Source: Rhodopirellula sp. P2 (GTDB taxonomy: Bacteria > Planctomycetota > Planctomycetia > Pirellulales > Pirellulaceae). Taken from it: 64,000 nucleotides of DNA. A program made the position numbers and the translations under genes. Location of the stretch: the NCBI RefSeq assembly GCF_028768465.1, contig NZ_CP118225.1, positions 1,965,001 to 2,029,000 on the forward strand. The letters are read 5' to 3'. Of this stretch, positions 28,401 through 38,756 are shown in pieces (positions within the stretch are counted from its first letter, which is position 1; each line of letters starts with the position of its first letter). The notes under the pieces are model-generated. The model saw only the letters and a program-made list of their open reading frames with translations, had not been told where the DNA came from and did no database searches.

Positions 28401-29944
28401 GAGTAGAACAGTTGTCCTCAACTGTTCCGTCGGGCAGGCTTCACGGCCAAGCCTCATCGCATCCAAGCCCATTTCATCCGCTGGCGTCGTGCTGTTCAAC
28501 GATGCGGGAATGCCCACGACGGCCCCATCCGGGGCGACCTGTTGTTCTTTTGACTCGGTCTCGGGGCTTCCGCCCCGAGCTAAGGACGGCGGCCCCTGCC
28601 GGGGCGATGTGACGTGATTGCGATGTCAGGCGGGGTGATCGCAAATTGCAAGCTGGACATTGCAAATTGGCAATTGCAGGTCGGTGAAATCACGCGACTT
28701 GCCGGGCCGGAAACACTTTGCAATTTGCAGGGATCCATTTGCACTTTGCAATCCACTCACCGAATCCTCAACCGGGGCCATGTCGGTGAATTGCGACCGC
28801 GTTGAAATGCCCCGCGTTGAAATGCACAGCACCAGAGTAGAACAGTTGTCCTCAACTGTTTCGTCGGGCAGGCTTCACGGCCAAGCCTCGTCGCAACCAA
28901 GTCCACTTCATCCGCTGGTGTCACGCTGTTCAACGATGCGGGAATGCCCACGACGGCCCCATCCGGGGCGACCTGTTGTTCTTTTCGACTCGGTCTCGGG
29001 GCTTCCGCCCCGAGCTAAGGACGGCGGCCCCTGCCGGGGCGAGGTGGCGTGATTGCGATGTCAGACGGGGCGATCGAAAATTGCAAACTGGACATTGCAA
29101 ATTGGCAATTGCAGGTCGGTGAAATCACGCGACTTGCCGGGCCGGAAACACTTTGCAATTTGCAGGGATCCATTTGCACTTTGCCATCCACTCACCGAAT
29201 CCTCAACCGGGGCCATGTCGGTGAACTGCGACCGCGCTGAAATGCCCGGCGTTGAAATGCACAGCACCAGAGTAGAACAGTTGTCCTCAACTGTTCCGTC
29301 GGGCAGGCTTCACGGCCAAGCCTCGTCGCATCCAAGTCCACTTCATCCGCTGGCGTCGTGCTGTTCAACCATGCGGGAATGCCCACGACGGCCCCATCCG
29401 GGGCGACCTGTTGTTCTTTTCGACTCGGTTTCGGGGCTTCCGCCCCGAGCTAAGGACGGCGGCCCCTGCCGGGGCGATGTGACGTGATTGCGATGTCAGA
29501 CGGGGCGATCGCAAATTGCAAACTGGACATTGCAAATTGGCAATTGCAGGTCGGTGAAATCACGCGACTTGCCGGGCCGGAAACACTTTGCAATTTGCAG
29601 GGATCCATTTGCACTTTGCCATCCACTCACCGAATCCTCAACCGGGGCCATGTCGGTGAACTGCGACCGCGCTGAAATGCCCGGCGTTGAAATGCACAGC
29701 ACCAGAGTAGAACAGTTGTCCTCAACTGTTCCGTCGGGCAGGCTTCACGGCCAAGCCTCGTCGCATCCAAGTCCACTTCATCCGCTGGCGTCGTGCTGTT
29801 CAACCATGCGGGAATGCCCACGACGGCCCCATCCGGGGCGACCTGTTGTTCTTTTCGACTCGGTTTCGGGGCTTCCGCCCCGAGCTAAGGACGGCGGCCC
29901 ATTCAGGGGCGAGGTGGCGTGATTGCGATGTCAGACGGGGCGAT
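28401..29944. repeat. 435-bp tandem repeat array (3.5 units) ending inside queC
   Basis: Units begin at 28401 (434 bp), 28835 (435), 29270 (435) and 29705 (partial, about 240). Each unit holds four parts. First is a dyad AACAGTTG-TCCT-CAACTGTT. Second are GC-rich stems around CGGGGCTTCCGCCCCG and GGCCCCTGCCGGGGC. Third is 39 bp identical or nearly identical to the last 13 codons of queC (29906-29944). Fourth is an inverted pair GCAAATTGCAAA / TTTGCAATTTGC 64 bases apart. Units 2 and 3 differ at only a few positions. The array fills the 1.5-kb gap between the convergent exported-protein gene and queC. No transposase is present. Confidence 0.92.
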
Positions 29945-30673
29945 TGCGGGATCGGCGATTTCGTTTTCGGCGAACCCTTTGGCTCTCAGCAAACACGCGT
30001 CGCACTGACCGCAGGGGCGCATTTCGACGCTGCTGCCTTGCGGGTCGTAACAGGACAGCGTTTGCGAGTAGTCCACGCCGAGTTCGATTCCACGCTGGAT
30101 GATTTCGGCCTTGGTCCAGTGCAGCAGCGGCGTGTGAATCGTGAGCGAGTGTTCGTCTTCCACCCCGGCTTTGGTGGCCAAGCGTGCCATCGTTTGAAAC
30201 GCGTCGATGAATTCCGGACGGCAATCCGGGTAGCCGCTGTAGTCGAGAGCGTTGACGCCGATGAAGATGTCTCGCGAACCGAGCGTTTCGGCAACCGCCA
30301 GCGCGTAGGACAAAAAGATCGTGTTGCGAGCCGGGACATACGTCACCGGAATGTCGCCTGTGATCTTGTCGACATGATCGGATTTGGGGACAGCGATGGA
30401 CGAGTCCACCAGGGCGGATCCACCGAGCTGAGCGAGGTCGATGTCGATCACGCGGTGAGACGCGACGCTCATCAAACTGGCTTGCTTTGCCGCGCGGTCC
30501 AGTTCGCCGTCATGACGTTGGCCGTAGCGGAAACTGATCGCGTGGACTTCGAATCCTTGGTCGCGAGCAATGGCGACGCACGTGGCGCTGTCCAGTCCAC
30601 CGGACAGCAGCACCACGGCGCGTTCTGCATTCGCTGGGGCGGATTCGTCTTTGGGTTGCGAGGTTGAGTTCAT
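29903..30673 (-). CDS. queC: 7-cyano-7-deazaguanine synthase (queuosine pathway)
   Basis: 256 residues from the ATG at 30673 (MNSTSQPKD). ATP-pyrophosphatase loop [17 protein letters not shown] near residue 20, [26 protein letters not shown], and a C-terminal zinc cluster [23 protein letters not shown]. It converts 7-carboxy-7-deazaguanine to preQ0. Its start overlaps the stop of the upstream nuclease gene by four bases (ATGA), so the two are coupled. The last 13 codons are the same sequence found in each unit of the adjacent array, so this tail may be repeat-derived rather than ancestral. Confidence 0.95.
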   Translation of the reverse strand: MNSTSQPKDESAPANAERAVVLLSGGLDSATCVAIARDQGFEVHAISFRYGQRHDGELDRAAKQASLMSVASHRVIDIDLAQLGGSALVDSSIAVPKSDHVDKITGDIPVTYVPARNTIFLSYALAVAETLGSRDIFIGVNALDYSGYPDCRPEFIDAFQTMARLATKAGVEDEHSLTIHTPLLHWTKAEIIQRGIELGVDYSQTLSCYDPQGSSVEMRPCGQCDACLLRAKGFAENEIADPAIAPSDIAITPPRP

Positions 30674-31635
30674 GAGTCGCCCTTCCAAAGTTTGCGTCCG
30701 ATCGAGGGGGTGTAGTTCGTCCAGTTTCCATCCGCAGCGATGTCGGCATCGATGATCGAGGAATACGAGGCGAGCTTGGCATCCAGGTTATCGATGTGGT
30801 GCAGGGCGACGGCTTCGAGTGTGACTGGAATCTTGGGGCTGCCGTATTCCAGCACGCCGTGATGACTGACGATCAAGTGTTCCAGTTGGTGTCGCAGACC
30901 GGTGGAAAACTTTTGTCCGGTGGTGGCTTCGGTTTCGGCAATTTTTTCGCCCAGACGCTGAACGCCGATGACGATGTGGCCGACGAATTGGCCGCGGTCG
31001 GTGTAGCTGATTTCGCCGCCGGCCCGCAGTTCATCGATCTTCCCCAGGTCGTGCAGGAAGGCGCCCATCAACAACAGGTCCGTGTCGACCTTGGCGTAAC
31101 GCGGTGAAATCAGTCGGACCAGTTCCATCATGTTGACGGTGTGTTCGAGCAGTCCGCCGGGGTAAGCGTGGTGGTTGGAAACCGCTGCCGCGGCCTGGCG
31201 AAACGATTGAACGAACGAATCGTCGTTCAGGTAGGACTGAGCCAGGGCGTGCAGAGCGGGTTGTGAGATCGTCGCCAGCAATTCTCGCAGGCGATCGAAA
31301 TTGCTGTCCGCTTGGTTGGCGTCGAAGCGGTCAAAGTCACTTTGGTCGACTTCCGCTGGGTCCATGCGTTGGATCTCAGCGAGGATCACTTGCAGGGAAC
31401 CGTTGTGGACCTGTGTTCGACCGCTGCAATGGATGTAGTCGCCGCGATCGAACGTATCGAAGGTGGTTTCGTCCGCGTTCCACATCATTCCGACGATCGT
31501 GCCGGATCGATCGGACAGTTTCAGCAAGATGTATTTGCCGCCCTGACGATTGACTCGCAGTTGTTTGTCGGCAGCTTGGAACGGCTGGGCCAACGTCATT
31601 CCGTCGGTCAGATCTTGGATAGCGGTTCGTGACAC
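30670..31635 (-). CDS. YhaM-type 3'-5' exoribonuclease (OB fold + HD domain)
   Basis: 321 residues, GTG start at 31635. The N-terminal OB-fold region ([32 protein letters not shown]) fits nucleic-acid binding. An HD phosphohydrolase domain follows: [35 protein letters not shown] (HD motif), [15 protein letters not shown] and [12 protein letters not shown]. This order matches YhaM/Cbf1, which trims RNA and single-stranded DNA from the 3' end. It sits upstream of, and overlaps, queC. Confidence 0.87.
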   Translation of the reverse strand: MSRTAIQDLTDGMTLAQPFQAADKQLRVNRQGGKYILLKLSDRSGTIVGMMWNADETTFDTFDRGDYIHCSGRTQVHNGSLQVILAEIQRMDPAEVDQSDFDRFDANQADSNFDRLRELLATISQPALHALAQSYLNDDSFVQSFRQAAAAVSNHHAYPGGLLEHTVNMMELVRLISPRYAKVDTDLLLMGAFLHDLGKIDELRAGGEISYTDRGQFVGHIVIGVQRLGEKIAETEATTGQKFSTGLRHQLEHLIVSHHGVLEYGSPKIPVTLEAVALHHIDNLDAKLASYSSIIDADIAADGNWTNYTPSIGRKLWKGDS

Positions 31636-31887
31636 GGGCTCGTCGCGGGTAGAAGGCGAATAGATGTTCGGAGCAGGGCAGGGCGGTATTCAGCGGCCAA
31701 TCGTATCAAGACCCGGCATGGATTCCATGGGGACAGATTTCTGCGGGGAGAGTTGTTGCACGATGTGCCAGTGTTTACCCTGCAAGGTCGGATTCTGCTC
31801 GACGGGGTGGTCGTGTCGACATTTGGGTCGGCAAAACGCTCCGGGGCGAGTGGGATTCATCGGATTTCCATCGCAACCCGGCATGTC

Positions 31888-34113
31888 ATGACTGATTCCT
31901 CGTCCGAACCCGATTCACCGCCTGAGTTTCTGGATCCGCCAGAATCCGCGGACGAATTGGGCCGACTGGGCCCTTATCGGGTGATTGAGTTGTTGGGCAG
32001 CGGCGGCATGGGGCATGTCTACCGAGCGCAGGACACGCGGTTGCAACGCACCGTGGCGCTCAAGGTGATGAACCAGCGGTTCGCGAAATCGCCGAACAGT
32101 CGCAAGCGGATCGTCGAAGAAGCCCGCTCGATGGCCGCCGTTCACCACGACAATGTCGCGACCTTGTTCGAAGTGGGCCAACGCAATGGCACGCCGTTCC
32201 TGGCAATGGAATTGCTGCAGGGAGCAACGCTGGAACAGCTGCTGCAATCCGGGCGTCGATTCACATCGGAAGAGATCATCTCGATCGCCGATCAAGTCGC
32301 CTTGGGGCTGGAAGCGGCTCATGACCGAGGGATCATTCACCGGGATATCAAACCCGCGAATTTGTGGATTCAGTCACCCAGCGAACGGGTCAAAATTCTG
32401 GATTTCGGATTGGCGGTCGCCGGATCGGCGGTGCAAGGGTTGGCCAGAGGCGACAGCGTCGTCGGGACGCCGGGATACCTGTCGCCCGAACAGGCACGCA
32501 ACGAAACGGTCGATGAACGCACCGACCTCTATTCGCTCGGCGTGGTGCTGTATGAAATGTTTGCTGGCAAAGTGCCGTTGCTGGCGCCCAACACACCGAC
32601 TCAGCTCGTCAACATTCTGTGCCGTGAACCGTTGCCGCTTTCGCAGCGACAGCGTGATGGTGTTCGGGTGGACGTGCCCGAGCCGCTTGAGCGACTGATC
32701 ATGAGGCTGTTGTCCAAGGAACCCGGGCAGCGATACGAGACCGCGGGCCATTTTCGCAAGGCGTTGCGGGCCGTTTCCGAAGAGATACAACACGCTCAAC
32801 GGGCCGAATTGGCAATCCAAATCGACCCGGGTGCCGGTGCATCCAGTGGGGTGTCTGCCGCCGGCGATTCCAGTTCGAATGCCACGGTCAAGTCGGTGGG
32901 GGGGCACTCCAAGTGGCTGTTCGTGGCTGGCGGTCTGGCGGCCCTGGCGTTGATTGGCGGTGGCGTGTGGTGGACGCTTCGCGATGCATCGCCGGAGAAA
33001 CCGACGGCGGTGGCGTCGGCTGCGGAAAAGGCTCCTGCTGTGTTGGCCGCTGGGTTGGGAGCGTTGCAATTGACGGGCAAGGTGATTTCCGACCCCGAAG
33101 TACCGGTGGGGCAGATGGCTCGGTTCCGGCTTCAGTTGACCAACCAAGCCGAGTCGCCCGAGACCGATCCGCGAGTCTGGTATTCGCAAGCCGGCCAGGT
33201 CGCACGCATCACGACCTATCTGCAACAGGAAGGCCAGCTCAAACGCAAGGCTCCCGCGTTCCCGCGATCTTTCTCGCCGAGGCAGTTGCCGGCACCTGGC
33301 GAGACGCAGTCGATCGAGATTCAGTTTTTGACCACTAACATGGCTCAGGAACGATTTGACGTGATCTTTGAATTGCAATCGCCTGCGGGTGCTAGTGTGG
33401 ATTCGCTGGCCTCTCAATTTGAAGTCGTCGAGAATTTGCGATCCGGAGACCTGTTGGGGTTCCGCACGATTCGCACTCGAGCAGGAAAGGGAGCCGACAC
33501 GTTTGTGCGTCGCGGCAGCACCGAAGACTTTGGCAAACAACCCGCTCTGGTTGTGCATCGTGCCGGCGAAAAGCAAGGCAATGTGTGGGCGATCTCGTTC
33601 CTGAGGTTTGACCTGTCGCAATTGGATCCGCCTTCAGGAATGGAATCCGATTCGGTGAGTTCCGTGCTCGAGCGGATGGATCGTTCGGCGTTGTTGTTGA
33701 GCATGGCTCCTGATTCGCATCCCGGTGCGGGGCGAATCACCGTTCATGGTTGGCCGTCGGACTTGCCGACGCCAGACGGGATCGGAGCGTTGGAATGGAA
33801 AGAATCCGGCGAAGGCCATCTGACGTTCGAGACCAGCCCAGCTGCCGAGGACCTGGAGGGTTTGGTGCCGCTGGGGGAATTGGAGTTCAACAATTCAGGG
33901 GAAGGATTGAAGGACCAGCCGGACGGCATTCGTTTCATTTCCAAGGCATTGGATGATTTCCTGCGTTCGTCGACGGGAGTCGTGACCTTGGTTTTGTCGC
34001 AGGAAGGCTGGTTGGACGATCCCACTCAATTCCATTCTCGAGACCGTTCGCCTGAACTGGCCCCCGGATTGGCGGTTCGCTGGAAAACGGATGAAGGCGA
34101 GCCGGGTTTCTGA
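31888..34113 (+). CDS. Hanks-type Ser/Thr protein kinase, single-span membrane protein
   Basis: 741 residues from the ATG at 31888 (MTDSSSEPD). The kinase domain (about residues 30-300) is complete: glycine loop LLGSGGMGHVYRA, lysine in VALKVM, catalytic loop IIHRDIKPANLW near residue 150, ILDFGLA, and GTPGYLSPEQ. A membrane span (KWLFVAGGLAALALIGGGVWWTL) follows. A predicted extracytoplasmic region of about 370 residues comes next, with no domain I can name; its FRLQLTNQAESPETDP stretch looks beta-rich. It probably senses an envelope signal. The sigma-like gene starts 88 bases downstream on the same strand. Confidence 0.92.
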   Translation: MTDSSSEPDSPPEFLDPPESADELGRLGPYRVIELLGSGGMGHVYRAQDTRLQRTVALKVMNQRFAKSPNSRKRIVEEARSMAAVHHDNVATLFEVGQRNGTPFLAMELLQGATLEQLLQSGRRFTSEEIISIADQVALGLEAAHDRGIIHRDIKPANLWIQSPSERVKILDFGLAVAGSAVQGLARGDSVVGTPGYLSPEQARNETVDERTDLYSLGVVLYEMFAGKVPLLAPNTPTQLVNILCREPLPLSQRQRDGVRVDVPEPLERLIMRLLSKEPGQRYETAGHFRKALRAVSEEIQHAQRAELAIQIDPGAGASSGVSAAGDSSSNATVKSVGGHSKWLFVAGGLAALALIGGGVWWTLRDASPEKPTAVASAAEKAPAVLAAGLGALQLTGKVISDPEVPVGQMARFRLQLTNQAESPETDPRVWYSQAGQVARITTYLQQEGQLKRKAPAFPRSFSPRQLPAPGETQSIEIQFLTTNMAQERFDVIFELQSPAGASVDSLASQFEVVENLRSGDLLGFRTIRTRAGKGADTFVRRGSTEDFGKQPALVVHRAGEKQGNVWAISFLRFDLSQLDPPSGMESDSVSSVLERMDRSALLLSMAPDSHPGAGRITVHGWPSDLPTPDGIGALEWKESGEGHLTFETSPAAEDLEGLVPLGELEFNNSGEGLKDQPDGIRFISKALDDFLRSSTGVVTLVLSQEGWLDDPTQFHSRDRSPELAPGLAVRWKTDEGEPGF

Positions 34114-34201
34114 GGCCGTCGATTTTCCGCCGGACGCCGAATCGGGGCGTTTTGAGCAGGTTCGTTTCAACCTGATGACACGACTGAGTTAGAATACGGG
34201 G

Positions 34202-35104
34202 ATGAATCCTCCGGCCGTTTCCAACCCCAGTGCTTCGTCCGACGCTGAAATGTCGTCGCGTGAAGGGCAATCTCACCCCGCGAACTCGGGCGATCTGACA
34301 TCGTCTTCGATCCGTTCGTCGGCGTTGAGTACTTCGTCCGAAGTTCGGCTCAGTCGATCTCAGCAAACATGGACTGGGGCGGGCAGTGCGGCGGGGTTTG
34401 TGCTTCGGTACCTTCCACCGATGCGGCGATTGTTGACCGATGTGTTGGGCAGCGAGTCCGATGCGGATCGGGCGCTGGCGATTTTGATTTCGCACTTGGT
34501 CAAATCCGGGTATTCCGGGCATGCGAAAGGCCGACTGCGAGATTTCATGATCCTGGGACTTCGTTCGGCGGCCAAAGCCCGAGCGTCGGAAATTGAATCC
34601 AAGGCAAAAATGTCCAGCGAAGGAACGGCTCTCGAATCGCCGCCAGAGTTGGATCTGGATTCTGCCAAAACGGAATCCCGCCCCTGGCTGAGCTATTGGC
34701 GGGACGGATTGCTGCAACGGGCTTGGCGAGCGCTGGAACGCGAGCAGCATTGCGAGCGAACACGGGCCAACCGGACCGGGGACGCTGCTTCGGGGTCCCT
34801 CTCAGGGAACGCGGAAGCCAACGATCTCCCCCATGATTTGGTCCATGATGTCTTGCGGGTGGTGACGGATCACTCGGGGGAATCGTCGGAGGTCATTGCG
34901 GGACGAATTGCTGAATTGGCCGAGCGAAGTGTTTCCGCCGCCGAAGTGAAGCGTCAGTTGCCGATCGCGCGGTCACTGTTCGCTCAATTGTTGGCGGATG
35001 AGGTCTCGCTGACCTTGGAAGCCGCTGACGCGGAAGCGATTCAGGCGGAGATTCGCAAACTGGGGCTGCAAAAGGCGTTCGCTGGTTTGCAGGTCAAGGC
35101 TTAG
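34202..35104 (+). CDS. Divergent sigma-70/ECF-like protein next to a Ser/Thr kinase
   Basis: 300 residues. After a Ser-rich disordered N-terminus (about 55 residues) comes FVLRYLPPMRRLLTDVLGSESDADRALAILISHLVKSGY...GRLRDFMILGLRSAAKAR. This follows the layout of region 2 in planctomycete ECF-type sigma factors (RYxxxLRRYLL...DAADE...GRFRDFLKTAL). A later WRDGLLQRAWRALERE and a C-terminal helical region (SSEVIAGRIAELAERSVSAAEVKRQLPIARSLFAQLLADEV) resemble region 4. Such sigma-like genes commonly sit beside Hanks kinases in planctomycetes, as here. Whether this copy binds RNA polymerase is unproven. Confidence 0.5.
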   Translation: MNPPAVSNPSASSDAEMSSREGQSHPANSGDLTSSSIRSSALSTSSEVRLSRSQQTWTGAGSAAGFVLRYLPPMRRLLTDVLGSESDADRALAILISHLVKSGYSGHAKGRLRDFMILGLRSAAKARASEIESKAKMSSEGTALESPPELDLDSAKTESRPWLSYWRDGLLQRAWRALEREQHCERTRANRTGDAASGSLSGNAEANDLPHDLVHDVLRVVTDHSGESSEVIAGRIAELAERSVSAAEVKRQLPIARSLFAQLLADEVSLTLEAADAEAIQAEIRKLGLQKAFAGLQVKA

Positions 35105-35285
35105 GAACGCTCGAATCCGCGAGGTAGCGAAGCTCGCTGTGCCGCTTGGAACAGGCTGGCAGGGGGTGGGGGCGGTCGTTGTCGGCTGATGAGCCGGCTG
35201 ACTTGAACCGAATTCTTCACTTTCGACGAAAAAAAAGTTCTGATACCGTCGGGCTGGGGTGGCACCGGGATGGTGCCGCCATGAA

Positions 35286-37382
35286 ATGAGTTCGCTCAAG
35301 CCCGAGGAACGACCGTCGATGCAGTTCTTGATGCGCTACCGAGATTTGGTTTTGCCGATTGGCATCATCATGTGTTTGGTGGTGATCCTCGTGCCGCTGC
35401 CGCCGTTCTTGATGGACTTGTTGCTGGCAGCCAACATCACCGTCGGTGTGATTGTGCTGCTGACCACGGTCTATGTGACCACGCCGCTCGATTTCAGCAT
35501 TTTCCCGTCGTTGTTGCTGGCCACAACGCTCGCTCGATTGGTGCTCAACGTCGCCACGACGCGGTTGATTTTGACCAGCACCGAATCTGGCAGCGGGGGT
35601 GCCGCCGGCGGTGTGATCCAGGGGTTTGGCGAATTTGTCGCTGGGGACCGGATCGAAATCGGGATCATTATCTTTGTGATCATCGTGTTGATTCAGTTCA
35701 TCGTGATCACCAAGGGTGCGACTCGCATCAGTGAAGTCGCCGCCCGATTCGCGTTGGACGGGATGCCAGGTCGCCAGATGGCGATCGACGCGGACATGAA
35801 CGCGGGTTTGATCGATGAAAAAGAAGCTCAACGTCGGCGGGAAGAAATCGCCAACCAAGCTGACTTTTACGGGGCAATGGACGGTGCCAGTAAGTTTGTC
35901 CGCGGGGATGCCATTGCCGGCATCGTGATCACGCTGGTCAACGTGGCCGGTGGTCTCTACATCGGTGTGATGCGATATGGCATGACCGTGTCCGAGGCCG
36001 CGGAGTTGTTCACCAAGCTGACCATCGGCGACGGTCTGGTCAGCCAGGTGCCGGCGTTGTTGATCTCGCTGGCCGCTGGTTTGTTGGTCACGCGGAGTGC
36101 TCGCAAAGCCAGTTTGCCCGAACAGTTTTTGCAGCAGTTGTTCAGCAATCCAAAGGCACTGGCGGTCGCTGGTGGCTTTCTATCGATGTTGATCCTGACC
36201 AACTTGCCCGCGATTCCCATGGCAACCTTGGGTGCAAGCTGTATCGGGTTGGCCGTCGTGATGAATCGGCAGAACAAACAAATCGAACGAGATGAGTTGG
36301 ATGCCGAAGAGGCGGAGCAAGCCGCCGCCTCCGCACCGGCTGAGAAACGAGTCGAGGACTACTTGAATGTGGACCCGATGGAGTTGGCGATTGGCTTGGG
36401 GTTGTTGTCTTTGGCAGACCCCAACCGTGGCGGCGACTTGATGCAGCGAATCACGGGGGTTCGTCACTCGATCGCGGGCGACATTGGCGTCGTGCTCCCC
36501 AAGGTCCGGATTCGCGACGACATGAATTTGCACGATTACGAATACGAGATTCGGATTGCCGGGAACCCACTGACCAAACAACGCGTGTTGCCGGATCGTT
36601 TGTTGGCGATCGACAGCGGCCACACCACGGGCGTGATCGATGGTGAACCGACCAAGGATCCAACCTTCGGCGAACCTGCCGTTTGGATCGATCCGATCCG
36701 TCGCGAACAAGCTGCAATTTATGGATACACAACCGTGGAACCAGGGGCGGTTTTGGCGACCCACTTGCAAGAGCTGGCTCGCCGTCATGCGGACGAATTG
36801 TTGAATCGTGACGCAACCAAGCATTTGATCGACGAGTTGAAGACAGCCGCACCGGCTGTGGTCGACGAACTGATCCCAGGGATGTTGAAGATCAGCGACG
36901 TTCAGCAGGTCCTGCAAACACTGCTTCGCGAAGATGTGCCGATTCGACAATTGGCGATCATCTTGGAGACGCTGGGCGATCATGCCGGGCGAACGAAGGA
37001 TCCGATTTGGCTCAGCGAATACGTCCGTCATCGTTTGGCTCGCACGATCAGCACACGCTACCGGGACGAGATGGGCCAGCTGCACGTGGTGGCGCTGGAT
37101 CCTGCCATGGAAGATCGCATTGCGGCGGGAATCGAACATACCGAGCGAGGACTTTTTGTCCGGATGAGCCCACAAGCGGTGGACTCGACTTGCGACAAAA
37201 TCTCCCAAGCAGTTAAGAAACTAATCACGCTGGGCCACACCCCTGTGATTTTGGTCAGCCCGCGGATTCGTCCCGGACTTCGCCAGATCATTGCTGGTTC
37301 TATGCCCCGCGTTCGTGTGCTGTCGTACAACGAAATCACACAGGACACAAAAATCCAGTCACACGGCGTGGTGAGTGATTGA
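35286..37382 (+). CDS. flhA: Flagellar biosynthesis protein FlhA (type III export gate)
   Basis: 698 residues from the ATG at 35286 (MSSLKPEERPSM). The N-terminal half has about eight membrane segments beginning LVLPIGIIMCLVVILVPLPPFLMDLLLAANI. It contains the conserved FIPEP-type cytoplasmic loop region with ARFALDGMPGRQMAIDADMNAG and EEIANQADFYGAMDGASKFVRGDA. The C-terminal cytoplasmic domain (DPMELAIGLGLLSLADPNRGGDLMQRI onward) receives chaperone-substrate complexes. Its stop overlaps the flhF start (TGATG). Confidence 0.96.
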   Translation: MSSLKPEERPSMQFLMRYRDLVLPIGIIMCLVVILVPLPPFLMDLLLAANITVGVIVLLTTVYVTTPLDFSIFPSLLLATTLARLVLNVATTRLILTSTESGSGGAAGGVIQGFGEFVAGDRIEIGIIIFVIIVLIQFIVITKGATRISEVAARFALDGMPGRQMAIDADMNAGLIDEKEAQRRREEIANQADFYGAMDGASKFVRGDAIAGIVITLVNVAGGLYIGVMRYGMTVSEAAELFTKLTIGDGLVSQVPALLISLAAGLLVTRSARKASLPEQFLQQLFSNPKALAVAGGFLSMLILTNLPAIPMATLGASCIGLAVVMNRQNKQIERDELDAEEAEQAAASAPAEKRVEDYLNVDPMELAIGLGLLSLADPNRGGDLMQRITGVRHSIAGDIGVVLPKVRIRDDMNLHDYEYEIRIAGNPLTKQRVLPDRLLAIDSGHTTGVIDGEPTKDPTFGEPAVWIDPIRREQAAIYGYTTVEPGAVLATHLQELARRHADELLNRDATKHLIDELKTAAPAVVDELIPGMLKISDVQQVLQTLLREDVPIRQLAIILETLGDHAGRTKDPIWLSEYVRHRLARTISTRYRDEMGQLHVVALDPAMEDRIAAGIEHTERGLFVRMSPQAVDSTCDKISQAVKKLITLGHTPVILVSPRIRPGLRQIIAGSMPRVRVLSYNEITQDTKIQSHGVVSD

Positions 37383-38719
37383 TGCATATACGAACTTTTC
37401 GAGCAGCGAATCTGCAAGCGGCTCTTGCCGACATCCGAAATCAAATGGGCCCGGAGGCTTCCGTGCTTCATACGCGGCAGGTCCGCAATGGCTGGATGGG
37501 CTGGCTTGGCCGGACCCATGTGGAAGTCACCGCGGGGTTGCACGGTGGTCCTGTTGAAGGGGCCATGAACGGCAACGCGGGCCATCATGTTCCAGCGAAT
37601 TATGCGGAGGAGCCGTTGTTACCAGCGGATGTTCGCTCCGTCAATTCGGTGGCAGCGTCGTCCGGCTACGGTGCGTCGCCGACTGGCATCCCAGGGGGCT
37701 CGGCCGGTCGAAATCCAGTGGAAGCGACTTATCAGAAATTTGACGCGGCCCATCCACTTCGCTCGGGTTCCGTGACGGGATCCGAGGCAGGGCAGGGCGG
37801 TTTTTATGGTTCGGGGTATTCTTCCTCCGAGCTGACTCCGGCCGATTCCTTGTCGTTGCGGTTGTTGCAGGCTGGGGTGGATGAGTCCACGGCTCGCCGC
37901 TGGATGGCTTCGGCATCCAGCTTCGCCGCCGGGATCGCCGATTCGGAGTCCGCGGTCCAGAACGACCAACGTTGGATGGAGCATTTGCAACGCGCAGTCG
38001 CGAGGGAATTGAACCTTTGCGGTCCGATTCGAACTCAGCCCGGTGACCGTCACATTGTTGCGTTGGTCGGCCCGACGGGCGTTGGCAAGACGACGACGGT
38101 CGCCAAGTTAGCGGCCGGGTTTCGGATTGAAGCTCGCCGGCGTGTGGGATTGCTGACGATCGACACGTACCGAATCGCGGCGGTCCAACAACTCAAGGCT
38201 TACGCCGAGATCATGGACCTGCCCATGCAGGTCGTGGAAAAACCCGAACAGATGGAAACGGCGCTCAGTGCGTTGGGGGATGTCGACCTTGTCTTGATTG
38301 ACACGGCTGGACGCAGTCCCCGCAGTGACGCCCGCATCGAACAGCTCTCCGAGTTCTTGCGAGCGGCGCACCCTGATGAAACACACTTGGTTCTCAGTGC
38401 GACCAGTTCGGGTGAAAACATCCGCACGACGTTGGAAGGTTTCGCCCCGGTGCGAGCCAACGCGGTCACGCTGACCAAACTGGACGAGACGCCTTGCACC
38501 GCCGCTGTGTTGGCCGCGTTGACGGGGCGTGATCGCGGCGCAGCGCCGCCACTGAGCTATTTGACCAACGGTCAACAGGTCCCGGATGACATCGCCGTGG
38601 CGGATGCCTCTGGCTTGGTGGCACAATTGTTGCCACAGATGCCTACCGCTGGTTTGGGGGAGATGGGTTTTGAGACAATGGACGGGTACGAATCCTTGCA
38701 CTATGGCGAGGCGGCCTGA
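37382..38719 (+). CDS. flhF: Flagellar SRP-type GTPase FlhF
   Basis: 445 residues. A short basic N-terminus (MHIRTFRAANLQAALADIRNQMGPEASVLHTR), a variable linker of about 150 residues, and an NG-type GTPase domain: P-loop LVGPTGVGKTTTVAKLA near residue 228, DTYRIAAVQQLKAYA, LVLIDTAGRSPRSD and LTKLDE. FlhF sets the place and number of polar flagella. The partner flhG is absent; a small membrane protein gene follows instead. The ATG overlaps the flhA stop by one base. One GGGCAGGG octamer lies inside the linker (37790). Confidence 0.95.
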   Translation: MHIRTFRAANLQAALADIRNQMGPEASVLHTRQVRNGWMGWLGRTHVEVTAGLHGGPVEGAMNGNAGHHVPANYAEEPLLPADVRSVNSVAASSGYGASPTGIPGGSAGRNPVEATYQKFDAAHPLRSGSVTGSEAGQGGFYGSGYSSSELTPADSLSLRLLQAGVDESTARRWMASASSFAAGIADSESAVQNDQRWMEHLQRAVARELNLCGPIRTQPGDRHIVALVGPTGVGKTTTVAKLAAGFRIEARRRVGLLTIDTYRIAAVQQLKAYAEIMDLPMQVVEKPEQMETALSALGDVDLVLIDTAGRSPRSDARIEQLSEFLRAAHPDETHLVLSATSSGENIRTTLEGFAPVRANAVTLTKLDETPCTAAVLAALTGRDRGAAPPLSYLTNGQQVPDDIAVADASGLVAQLLPQMPTAGLGEMGFETMDGYESLHYGEAA

Positions 38720-38756
38720 TTTTAAGAATTTTGACTGAAGTAAGAATGAGAAGTTG

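Noticed and set aside
28614..29922. Recurrent 63- to 144-codon frames inside the 435-bp repeats
   Set aside because: They recur because the unit length is divisible by three; no ribosome binding site, low-complexity translation, and they run through hairpin modules.
28401..29944. CRISPR array
   Set aside because: Units are 435 bp and nearly identical over their whole length, with no unique spacers and no cas genes.
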